19,318 bases of DNA from a bacterium (lineage in GTDB: Bacteria > Elusimicrobiota > Elusimicrobia > Elusimicrobiales > UBA9959), in the NCBI GenBank assembly GCA_021812825.1, contig JAKAMO010000050.1:1-19318 (forward strand), given 5' to 3'. The position numbers were made by a program, and so were the translations under genes. Of the stretch, positions 1 through 5,518 are shown in pieces; position 1 is the first letter of the stretch, and the number at the start of each line of letters is the position of its first letter. The notes beneath the pieces are model-generated. The model saw only the letters and a list, made by a program, of their open reading frames with translations. It was not told where the DNA came from and ran no database searches.

Positions 1-41
1 TATACAATCAATTCACGCGCTGATGAGCGCAAGGAGATAAA

Positions 42-137
42 ATGCCTAAAGCGAAAAAGAAGGTTGCTAAGAAGGTCGCCAAGAAAAAGACGGCGAAGAA
101 GTCCGTGAAGAAAGCGAAGAAAGCGAAGAAGAAGTAA
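42..137 (+). CDS. 31-residue lysine-rich basic peptide (histone H1 tail-like)
   Basis: The short frame starts at an ATG placed 5 bases after a good ribosome binding site (AAGGAG, 31-36) and ends at TAA. Of 31 residues, 18 are lysine; the rest are almost all Ala and Val in Lys-Ala/Lys-Val-Ala runs, with no acidic or aromatic residue. This composition resembles the C-terminal tails of histone H1 and of bacterial Hc1/AlgP-like nucleoid proteins, so DNA or RNA binding is a reasonable inference, not a demonstrated role. The strong ribosome binding site and the terminators that follow directly argue that it is a real, independently expressed gene. The alternative is a chance low-complexity frame. 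Confidence 0.7.
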   Translation: MPKAKKKVAKKVAKKKTAKKSVKKAKKAKKK

Positions 138-157
138 CTCGCTCGCTTCGGAAATAA

Positions 158-224
158 GGCGGCGCCCGGACCGGATGGTCCTCGGCGCCGCCTCTGCTTT
201 ACGGCGCCGCCGGCGCTCTTTTTT
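158..224 (+). terminator. Double hairpin terminator after the lysine-rich peptide gene
   Basis: GGCGGCGCC (158-166) can pair with GGCGCCGCC at 184-192 or with a second copy at 203-211. A compact GCGCC/GGCGC hairpin (204-216, 3-base loop) is followed directly by a T-rich tract (217-224). The last hairpin is a typical intrinsic terminator. The repeated 3' arm makes two alternative folds possible. Confidence 0.75.
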
Positions 225-275
225 GTTATCATAGCGTGTCGCGGCGGATAGCGGCGGCGGAGCCGACAGCGTACG

Positions 276-1196
276 ATGCCATCCAATTTCTTCATCATAA
301 ACCCGGCGGCCGGCCACGGCAGGGCCCTGCGTTTCTGGGAAGGCCTGCGCGAGCGGGCGCTGCGGCTTGCGCCGGGTTCCGGCTTCTCCGTTACGGAACG
401 GCCGGGCCACGCGGCCGCGCTGGCCGAGGAAGCCGTTCGGGCCGGCGCGGAGAAAGTGATAGCGGTGGGCGGCGACGGCACGCTGCGCGAGGCGCTGGAG
501 GGAATGATGGCGTCGCCGGAAAGCCTGAGGCGGCGCACGGCGCTAGGGGCTTTCCCCGCCGGCTCCGGCTGCGACCTGGCCAGGCACCTCGGCTGTCCCC
601 GCGACGCCGAAGGTCTGCTCGGCATGCTGGCGCGCGGCCGCTCCAGGCCGATAGATGCGGGGCGGGCGGATTTCACCGGGGAGGACGGCTCCCCGGGAAC
701 GAGGCATTTCATCAATATCGCCGCGTTCGGTCTCGCCGGGGACGTAGCGCGCCATATAAAGGAAATGGGAAAGCCGCTCGGCGGCACCGTTTCCTACGCG
801 GTGTCCTCGCTGCTTTCCATACTGGGCGCCCGGGCCCGGGCGATAGCGCTGCGGGCCGACGGCAGGGAGATAAAGGGCAGCTTCCACTTCGGGGTCCTGG
901 CCAACACTTCATCCATGGGAGGCGGCATGCTGGTGGCGCCCGGCGCCAAGGACGATGACGGTCTTATGGACCTGGTACTGGTCGAGGATATGAGCCGGCC
1001 GGCGTTGATCGGGAAGTTCCCGCTCATATATAAAGGAAAGCATATCGGCTCTCCGGGGGTCTCGCGCATGAGCCTGCGCCGGCTGGAGGTTTACTCGGAG
1101 GAGCCGGTCTGGCTTAATATCGACGGCGAGGCGGAGGGGATGCTGCCGGCGGTCTTCGAGACGCTGCCGCGCGCGGTGAACATCCTTTTTCCCTGA
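276..1196 (+). CDS. Diacylglycerol kinase family lipid kinase (YegS/DgkB/BmrU type)
   Basis: The 306-residue protein has the layout of soluble DAG-kinase-catalytic-domain proteins: an N-terminal NPAAGHG nucleotide loop (about residues 9-15), the invariant GGDGT motif (65-69), and a GAFPAGSGCDLAR stretch (91-103) matching the family's P-x-G-T/S-x-N/C-D-x-A-R motif. The usual Asn is Cys here. The C-terminal part has the beta-sandwich-like pattern ending in a D-G-E motif (NIDGEAEG). Members phosphorylate diacylglycerol, sphingoid or related lipids with ATP on the inner face of the membrane; the substrate cannot be told from sequence. The ATG at 276 has only a distant GGAG (258-261). The gene stands alone between a terminator and a tRNA gene. 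Confidence 0.88.
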   Translation: MPSNFFIINPAAGHGRALRFWEGLRERALRLAPGSGFSVTERPGHAAALAEEAVRAGAEKVIAVGGDGTLREALEGMMASPESLRRRTALGAFPAGSGCDLARHLGCPRDAEGLLGMLARGRSRPIDAGRADFTGEDGSPGTRHFINIAAFGLAGDVARHIKEMGKPLGGTVSYAVSSLLSILGARARAIALRADGREIKGSFHFGVLANTSSMGGGMLVAPGAKDDDGLMDLVLVEDMSRPALIGKFPLIYKGKHIGSPGVSRMSLRRLEVYSEEPVWLNIDGEAEGMLPAVFETLPRAVNILFP

Positions 1197-1226
1197 ACCG
1201 CCCGGTTTATGCCCGGGGCCCAAATG

Positions 1227-1235
1227 TGCTAGAAT
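1227..1235 (+). promoter_or_regulatory. Extended -10 promoter of tRNA-Val
   Basis: TGC-TAGAAT (-10 hexamer at 1230-1235) lies 12 bases before the mature tRNA 5' end, so transcription would start about 6 bases before it. The same TGCTAGAAT string occurs before the TetR gene at 4869-4877. No clear -35 is visible. Confidence 0.6.
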
Positions 1236-1247
1236 TTCTTATCGCGC

Positions 1248-1322
1248 GGGTGGTTAGCTCAGCGGTAGAGCGCTGTCCTCACACGACAGATGTCACAGGT
1301 TCAAATCCTGTACCACCCACCA
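1248..1322 (+). tRNA. tRNA-Val (anticodon CAC)
   Basis: The 75 bases fold as a complete cloverleaf: acceptor GGGTGGT/ACCACCC (1248-1254 with 1312-1318), D stem GCTC/GAGC, anticodon stem CTGTC/GACAG, a seven-base loop CTCACAC giving anticodon CAC after U33, and T stem ACAGG/CCTGT with loop TTCAAAT. The discriminator is A and CCA is encoded (1320-1322). The anticodon reads GUG valine codons, which are common in this GC-rich sequence. Confidence 0.95.
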
Positions 1323-1348
1323 AAGTTTTTGGATCTTTCTGGGAGTTG

Positions 1349-1501
1349 CAGGTTCAAGTCACGGATAAACCGCATAGCGGTTTTCCGCGACCCCGCCTCG
1401 CCGGTTTCGCTGCGCAGGAAACCGGCTCCGGCCTTGCGGACCGCACGCGAAGCATAATTATGCTTCGCTCTGAAGGCGGTCCTCACCTGTACCACCCACC
1501 A
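1349..1501 (+). repeat. Fragment of a second tRNA-Val 3' end interrupted by a hairpin-rich insert
   Basis: CAGGTTCAAGTC (1349-1360) matches the tRNA T-arm at 1296-1307 with one difference. CTGTACCACCCACCA (1487-1501) repeats the tRNA 3' end (1308-1322) exactly. Joined together they would rebuild a T-arm plus acceptor strand and CCA, so about 126 bp (1361-1486) appear to be inserted within the T-arm. The insert contains AAACCGC/GCGGTTT (1367-1383), GCCGGTTTC/GAAACCGGC (1400-1426) and a perfect 22-bp palindrome (1447-1468) enclosed by GGACCGC/GCGGTCC (1438-1444, 1476-1482). No coding frame fits it. It may be a small non-autonomous mobile element or a structured RNA remnant beside a partly duplicated tRNA. 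Confidence 0.6.
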
Positions 1502-1511
1502 GATTTAAAGG

Positions 1512-1540
1512 TTGCCGCCCCTGGGCGGCAATTTTATTTT
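1512..1540 (+). terminator. Intrinsic terminator of the tRNA unit
   Basis: TTGCCGCCC (1512-1520) pairs with GGGCGGCAA (1523-1531) and is followed by TTTTATTTT (1532-1540), just before the DedA gene. Confidence 0.8.
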
Positions 1541-1554
1541 CGGTCGGGGGATAA

Positions 1555-2232
1555 ATGGAGATCTTCGACAAGCTTTTTTCCTTCCTGGTCTACGCGTTCG
1601 ACCTTTTCCTCCACCTGGACAGGACGCTCGGCGCGGTGATACAGGACTACGGCGCCTGGACCTACCTGATACTTTTCCTGATAATCTTCTGCGAGACCGG
1701 CCTTGTCGTCACGCCTATCCTTCCCGGCGACTCGCTGCTGTTCGCGGTGGGCACTTTCGCCGCCCTGCAGTACCTGGACATACAGAAGATCTGGCCGCTG
1801 CTGGCCTTCGCGGCCATACTCGGCGACAACGTGAACTACGCGGTCGGCAACTACATCGGCCCCAAGGTCTTCCACTACGAGAACTCGCGGATCTTCAGGA
1901 AGGAGTACCTTCAGAAGACGCATAACTTCTACGAGAAGTACGGCGGGAAGGCCATCATCCTCTGCAAGTACGTGCCGATAGTGCGCACGTTCGCGCCTTT
2001 CGTGGCCGGCGTCGGGGCGATGACCTATCCCCGCTTCCTTATGTTCAACGTGATAGGCGGTTTCAGCTGGGTCACGATAGTGACCTTCGCGGGGTATTTT
2101 TTCGGCAACATACCGGCCGTCAGGAAGAACTTCACCGCGGTCATACTGGTCATCATCTTCATCTCGATACTGCCGGCGATAGTGGAATACGTCAGGCACA
2201 AACGGGCCGCCAGGCCCGGTCCGGCCTTGTAA
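1555..2232 (+). CDS. DedA family inner-membrane protein (SNARE-associated/VTT domain)
   Basis: The 225-residue multi-helix membrane protein carries the DedA hallmarks: the acidic CETG segment followed by the PILPGDSLLF re-entrant-loop motif near residues 47-62, G-D-N-x-N-Y-x-x-G around residues 90-100, and the K-Y-x-P-x-x-R-T-F-A-P-F-V-A-G amphipathic segment near residues 143-158. The last matches the F/Y-x-P-x-x-R-x-x-x-P-x-x-A-G signature. DedA proteins are flippase or proton-coupled transport proteins for undecaprenyl phosphate or phospholipids. Length is normal for the family. The ATG follows a purine-rich GGGGG stretch (1546-1550). Its stop codon lies inside the sigma-factor promoter that starts at 2227. 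Confidence 0.9.
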   Translation: MEIFDKLFSFLVYAFDLFLHLDRTLGAVIQDYGAWTYLILFLIIFCETGLVVTPILPGDSLLFAVGTFAALQYLDIQKIWPLLAFAAILGDNVNYAVGNYIGPKVFHYENSRIFRKEYLQKTHNFYEKYGGKAIILCKYVPIVRTFAPFVAGVGAMTYPRFLMFNVIGGFSWVTIVTFAGYFFGNIPAVRKNFTAVILVIIFISILPAIVEYVRHKRAARPGPAL

Positions 2233-2260
2233 GAAAACGGGGGGCGCCGCGTAATAACGT
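2227..2260 (+). promoter_or_regulatory. Candidate ECF-type autoregulatory promoter, copy 1
   Basis: A 34-bp segment reads as TGTAAG-N16-CGTAAT and matches 4255-4288 at nearly every position, apart from part of a six-base GC-rich spacer. It lies just before the sigma-factor gene, partly overlapping the DedA stop codon. The CGT-type -10 and 16-base spacing are typical of promoters read by ECF sigma factors, so autoregulation is inferred. Confidence 0.65.
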
Positions 2261-2278
2261 GCGGAGGCGGCGCTTGGC

Positions 2279-2773
2279 ATGGTCTTCGAGGAACTCTACG
2301 ACAGGTACTTCCGGCGGATATACAACTATGTCCGCTACCGCGTGCTGGCGCGCGACGCGGCCGACGATATAGTCTCGGCCGTGTTCGAGAAGGTGCTGGA
2401 CGGGTTCGACGACTTCGACCAGGCGAGACCCGTGGAGCCGTGGCTGTTCGCGATAGCGCGCAACACGCTCAACGACCATTACCGCCGCGGCAAGGTGCGC
2501 GGAGCTCTGTCGACCAGCGGCTTCGAGGAGGTCATTCCCTCCGGCGAATCCGTGGAGCGCGCCGCGGAGGCGGGCGAGAAGAACGCCAGGCTGCTGGCCG
2601 CTCTGGCCGTCCTTTCCGAAGCGGAGCGGGAGCTGATAGCCATGCGCTACGCGCTGGACATGAGCGGGCGCGAGATGGCCGAGCGGACCGGCCTGAGCGA
2701 GAGCAACGTGGGCGTGACGCTTTTCAGGGCCCTGGGCAAGCTGCGGGCGCGGCTGGGGCCGGAGGAGATATGA
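2279..2773 (+). CDS. ECF-family RNA polymerase sigma factor
   Basis: The 164-residue protein has only the two DNA/core-binding domains of ECF sigma factors. Region 2 (about residues 3-70) includes the D-A-A-D-D-I-V-S-x-V-F core-binding helix and the W-L-F-A-I-A-R-N-T-L -10-reading segment. Region 4 (about 105-158) includes the L-S-E-A-E-R-E-L-I-A-M-R-Y sequence and an M-A-E-R-T-G-L-S-E-S-N-V-G-V helix-turn-helix. A GGAGG sequence (2263-2267) precedes the ATG. The stop overlaps the next gene's start (ATGA), implying translational coupling with the small membrane protein that probably restrains it. The promoter-like repeat upstream recurs before the secreted protein gene at 4310, suggesting the sigma factor drives both units. 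Confidence 0.9.
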   Translation: MVFEELYDRYFRRIYNYVRYRVLARDAADDIVSAVFEKVLDGFDDFDQARPVEPWLFAIARNTLNDHYRRGKVRGALSTSGFEEVIPSGESVERAAEAGEKNARLLAALAVLSEAERELIAMRYALDMSGREMAERTGLSESNVGVTLFRALGKLRARLGPEEI

Positions 2774-3084
2774 AAGAGGAACTCGATAGCGGCGAATTCG
2801 CCGGACTTGAGCGGAAGCTGCGGGCGGCCGACCTGAGCGCCGACAGCGGCCTGAAGGAGGAGCTGCGGGCCAGGCTGCTGGCCCGCGGCCGGTCCGAAAG
2901 GCGGACGCCTGTCCTGGCGTGGCTGCTGCCGGTCTTCGCCGCGGCCGCGTTGCTGCTGTTCTTCGCCCCGCGCAGCGCGCGGCAAGCCGCCGCGCCGGAC
3001 TATTCTTACGGCCTGCCGGATGACGGCTACGCGCAGTGCGGAAGACGCGGCCTCGGGGACTATCAGGCCGCCGAGAGGTTCTGA
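2770..3084 (+). CDS. Small single-pass membrane protein, probable anti-sigma factor
   Basis: The 104-residue product overlaps the sigma gene by four bases. Its N-terminal 60 residues are charged and helical in character (repeated E/K/R/L pattern) and should lie in the cytoplasm. One hydrophobic segment follows (L-A-W-L-L-P-V-F-A-A-A-A-L-L-L-F-F, about residues 51-67), then a tail of about 37 residues outside. This order, sigma-binding head, one helix, short extracytoplasmic part, matches membrane anti-sigma factors of ECF systems. No zinc-binding H-x3-C-x2-C motif is present. I assign the role from position and topology, not from a recognised family signature. Confidence 0.65.
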   Translation: MKEELDSGEFAGLERKLRAADLSADSGLKEELRARLLARGRSERRTPVLAWLLPVFAAAALLLFFAPRSARQAAAPDYSYGLPDDGYAQCGRRGLGDYQAAERF

Positions 3085-3094
3085 CGGAGGAATT

Positions 3095-4204
3095 ATGAAG
3101 ATGAACGCGATATTTTTCATGGCCGCTCTGACGCTGCTGGCCGGCTGTGGCCGGGACGACACCTCGCGGCCTTTCGCGGACGACCCGGCGGTAAAGGGGA
3201 AGTGGCGCTCCGTGGATTTCGTGGAGAGCCCGGACAAGTTCGTTCCTGGAACCAGGAGCTGGGGCGGGGACCTTTTCCTTAAGGGCATGACCTTCAATGA
3301 CGGCGGCGGCATGTTCGAGGGCTGGTGGACCTGGACCAAGGGTCATGTGCTCAACAAAGGGGAGGGTTTCGACTCGACGTACGAGATCCGCCGCCTGGGG
3401 GGGAAGGAGTATCTGTTCTTCGAATGGAAGACCGGCGACTACAGGTACTTCCATAAGACGCCGTGGTACTACGTGCTCGAACGCGGCGCCTACGCCGGAG
3501 ACGGCAGCGACGTCATAAAGGACGATATCGACCGGCCCTTCGTCGACGATCCCGCGGTGCCGGGCGCCTGGAGCTCGGTGGACTTCGTCGAGACCCCGGA
3601 GAAGTTCTCGCCGGGGGGCAGAAGCTGGAAGGGGGACCTGTTCCTCAGGGAGCTGGTCTTCCTTCCCGGAGGCAAAAGCACCAACGGCTGGCTGACCTGG
3701 ACCAGGGGCGCCGTGCTGCATCACGGCGATAGTACCGCCAGCGGGTACGAGATAAGGAAGATCGGAGGGGTCGAATACATGTTCTTCGAATGGAAGAGCG
3801 GCGACTACACCATAAGGCACCGCAAGCCCTGGTACTACGTGCTCAAGCGCGAAGGCCCGCTGCGTATGGACAGGACGGACCTCCCTTTCCGCGACGACCC
3901 GAACGTGGTCGGAGAGTGGACGAGCGTGGATTTCGTGGAGACGCCTGACTACTTCAACCCGGACAACAGGGCCTGGAACGGGGAACTGTACCTGAAGGGC
4001 CTGAAGTTCCTGCCTGGGGGCAAGGGAGGGAATCCGTGGTGGACCTGGACCAGGGGCGTTGTGATGCACCATGGCGACCGCACCGCCAGTCACTACACGA
4101 TAAAAGATGTAAAGGGAGCTAAATATATGTTCTTCGAATGGAAGAGCGGCGACTACGTATTCCGCGGGGCGAAGCCGTTCTATTACGTCCTTAAGAAGAA
4201 ATAA
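3095..4204 (+). CDS. Lipoprotein with three tandem ~106-residue repeats (BlaR1-tail-like domain)
   Basis: The ATG at 3095 follows GGAGG (3086-3090) and begins a signal peptide ending in a lipobox (L-A-G-C, Cys18), so the mature 369-residue precursor should be lipid-anchored outside the cytoplasm. Three repeats occupy residues 25-130, 147-252 and 263-369. Each starts with P-F-x-D-D-P-x-V and G-x-W-x-S-V-D-F-V-E, has a central W-T-W-T-(K/R)-G or L-T-W-T-R-G, and ends with F-F-E-W-K-(S/T)-G-D-Y and Y-Y-V-L. From memory, similar domains occur at the C-termini of BlaR1-like proteins and in secreted Firmicutes proteins; their function is not known to me. The gene lies in the sigma/anti-sigma operon, so it is a likely envelope-stress output or sensor. 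Confidence 0.8.
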   Translation: MKMNAIFFMAALTLLAGCGRDDTSRPFADDPAVKGKWRSVDFVESPDKFVPGTRSWGGDLFLKGMTFNDGGGMFEGWWTWTKGHVLNKGEGFDSTYEIRRLGGKEYLFFEWKTGDYRYFHKTPWYYVLERGAYAGDGSDVIKDDIDRPFVDDPAVPGAWSSVDFVETPEKFSPGGRSWKGDLFLRELVFLPGGKSTNGWLTWTRGAVLHHGDSTASGYEIRKIGGVEYMFFEWKSGDYTIRHRKPWYYVLKREGPLRMDRTDLPFRDDPNVVGEWTSVDFVETPDYFNPDNRAWNGELYLKGLKFLPGGKGGNPWWTWTRGVVMHHGDRTASHYTIKDVKGAKYMFFEWKSGDYVFRGAKPFYYVLKKK

Positions 4205-4225
4205 GGCCTTCAGCCGCCAGAAGCG

Positions 4226-4256
4226 AAAGCCCCGGTCTCCCCGGGGCTTTTTCTTT
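4226..4256 (+). terminator. Terminator of the sigma-factor operon
   Basis: AAAGCCCCGG (4226-4235) pairs with CCGGGGCTTT (4241-4250), followed by TTCTTT. It directly abuts the second ECF-type promoter copy. Confidence 0.85.
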
Positions 4257-4288
4257 GTAAGAAAACGGGGCCGCCCGCGTAATAACGT
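4255..4288 (+). promoter_or_regulatory. Candidate ECF-type promoter, copy 2
   Basis: This is the second copy of the TGTAAG-N16-CGTAAT element found at 2227-2260: the first 16 and last 12 bases are identical and the length is the same. It lies between a terminator and the secreted-protein gene at 4310, so it should give that gene its own transcript under the same sigma factor. Confidence 0.65.
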
Positions 4289-4309
4289 CCGAAGGGAAAA
4301 GGAGGAGCT

Positions 4310-4810
4310 ATGAAAACCGGAATATTGGCGGCGATAGTGATGCTGGCGGCGTTCTGCGGGCCTGCCCGCGGCGGCGAGGTAAAGATAAACACTACGGAGA
4401 TGAACGGCAGGTACGTGGACGACTTTTCCAACCTGACCTTCGTGAACGACCCGGCGGTGCTGGGGAAGTGGGTGAGCGTGGACTTCGTCGGGGAACCCGC
4501 GGAGTTCATGCCGGGGAAAAGGAGATTCCGCGGGGACCTGTACCTGGAGGGCCTTTCCTTCCTGCCGAACGGGAAGACGGCGGTGCCGTGGTTCGGCTGG
4601 ACCAGGGGAGTGGTGATGCACCTCGGCGGGGACCATACGGCGGCCCGCTATTCCATAGTGGAGATGGGCGGGGAGCAGTACATGTTCTTCGAGTGGAAAA
4701 GCGGGGATTACACCATCAGGCACAAGAAGCCTAAATATTACGTGCTGAAAAAGGCGGTCTCGGGCCGCGCGCCGGGCCAGCCGACGCTGGAGAGGGAGGG
4801 GAGGAACTGA
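4310..4810 (+). CDS. Secreted protein with a single copy of the lipoprotein repeat domain
   Basis: The 166-residue product has a signal peptide (M-K-T-G then a hydrophobic core to about residue 22, no lipobox) and one domain at residues 42-148. That domain matches the three repeats of the lipoprotein just upstream, with the same V-N-D-P-A-V, S-V-D-F-V, W-T-R-G-V-V-M-H, F-F-E-W-K-S-G-D-Y-T-I-R and K-Y-Y-V-L-K-K landmarks. A short polar tail follows. AAAGGAGG (4299-4306) is a strong ribosome binding site. It probably arose by duplication from the same ancestral unit; unlike its neighbour it should be soluble in the periplasm or secreted. The biochemical role is unknown. Confidence 0.8.
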   Translation: MKTGILAAIVMLAAFCGPARGGEVKINTTEMNGRYVDDFSNLTFVNDPAVLGKWVSVDFVGEPAEFMPGKRRFRGDLYLEGLSFLPNGKTAVPWFGWTRGVVMHLGGDHTAARYSIVEMGGEQYMFFEWKSGDYTIRHKKPKYYVLKKAVSGRAPGQPTLEREGRN

Positions 4811-4818
4811 ACGTTCGC

Positions 4819-4842
4819 GGGGCCCCGGCAGGCCGGGGCCCC
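4819..4842 (+). terminator. GC-rich hairpin after the secreted protein gene
   Basis: GGGGCCCCGG (4819-4828) pairs with CCGGGGCCCC (4833-4842) around a CAGG loop. There is no T tract, so termination would be weak or factor-assisted. Confidence 0.5.
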
Positions 4843-4847
4843 GGCGG

Positions 4848-4877
4848 TTGACCGTGAAGGCGCGGCTGTGCTAGAAT
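4848..4877 (+). promoter_or_regulatory. Promoter of the TetR/CoA-transferase/thiolase operon
   Basis: A -35 TTGACC (4848-4853) and a -10 TAGAAT (4872-4877) are 18 bases apart, and the -10 is extended by TGC (4869-4871). Predicted transcription start is near 4884, inside the downstream palindrome. Confidence 0.7.
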
Positions 4878-4881
4878 ATAT

Positions 4882-4901
4882 ATGAACGAACGCTCGTTCA
4901 T
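4882..4901 (+). promoter_or_regulatory. TetR-type operator palindrome
   Basis: ATGAACGA (4882-4889) and TCGTTCAT (4894-4901) form a perfect inverted repeat around ACGC. It lies directly after the -10 and ends three bases before the TetR start codon, ideal for autorepression. The TGAAyGA...TCrTTCA shape resembles operators of FadR-like TetR regulators of fatty-acid genes. Confidence 0.75.
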
Positions 4902-4903
4902 GT

Positions 4904-5518
4904 ATGGGGAAAAAGGCGAAAACGGAGAAGGGCGGCACGGCTAACCTGGACAGGATCCTGTCCGCGGCGTCGGACCTGTTCACGCGCAAAGGATTCAACG
5001 GCACCTCCACCAGGGATATCGCGGCCGAAGCCGGCGTTTCCCTGGGGAATATCTACAACTATTTCGGCACCAAGGAGGAGATCTTCGTCTCGCTGCTGGA
5101 GAAGTACGAAGGCGAGTATTTCCGCCCGGACCAGCCGCTGATAAAGGCCCTTTCTTCCACCTCATTCCCGGACAATATAGAGGGCCTGGGTTTCGCGTCG
5201 CGCGAGGTCGTGGAGAGGTTCTCCGCCTATATTCTCCTTATATACGTGGACGTGGTGGAGTTCGAGGCGAAGCACGTCAACAGGATGTTCGCGCGCATGC
5301 GGCAGGGCTACGCCGCCGCGCTGAAGGCCGGCCCGGCCGGCAAGGCCCGCGTGGCCCGGGATATAGACCCGGTAGGCGCGCTGATGATGGTGACCTGGAA
5401 CTATTTCAACTATTTCATCATGGAGAAGCTCTTCAAGGTGAAGGGCCACTACGGGCTGGCCGACGCGCAGGCCGTGAAGATGTTCGCGAGGGTGTTCAAG
5501 AGGGGGATACTGGCATGA
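4904..5518 (+). CDS. TetR/AcrR family transcriptional regulator
   Basis: The 204-residue protein begins with a basic tail and a standard TetR DNA-binding domain: I-L-S-A-A-S-D-L-F-T-R-K-G-F-N-G-T-S, then a helix-turn-helix with T-R-D-I-A-x-x-A-G-V-S-x-G-x-I-Y-N-Y-F (about residues 35-54) and K-E-E-I-F. The remaining helical part is the ligand domain. The stop overlaps the CoA-transferase start by four bases (ATGA), so both are made from one message. With the palindromic operator just upstream it probably represses itself and the two enzymes until an acyl-CoA or organic acid appears. The start has no clear ribosome binding site; only about 20 bases of leader are predicted. Confidence 0.9.
   Translation: MGKKAKTEKGGTANLDRILSAASDLFTRKGFNGTSTRDIAAEAGVSLGNIYNYFGTKEEIFVSLLEKYEGEYFRPDQPLIKALSSTSFPDNIEGLGFASREVVERFSAYILLIYVDVVEFEAKHVNRMFARMRQGYAAALKAGPAGKARVARDIDPVGALMMVTWNYFNYFIMEKLFKVKGHYGLADAQAVKMFARVFKRGILA

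Noticed and set aside
1361..1486. CRISPR array or riboswitch
   Set aside because: The repeats are inverted and of different sequence, not regularly spaced direct repeats, and no known aptamer core is recognisable.
1307..1501. Integrated phage or integrative element bounded by tRNA att repeats
   Set aside because: The 16-bp tRNA-end repeat copies are only 179 bp apart, with no integrase or other gene between them, so this is at most a remnant or a small insert.
1226..1639. Plus-strand frame running through tRNA-Val and into the DedA gene
   Set aside because: It is read through a functional tRNA, hairpins and a terminator and is out of frame with DedA.
2192..4723. Long open frame of 843 codons on the minus strand
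   Set aside because: It runs antisense to the sigma-factor operon, is rich in Arg/Pro/His as GC-rich shadow frames are, and has no recognisable domain; the plus strand carries clear families.
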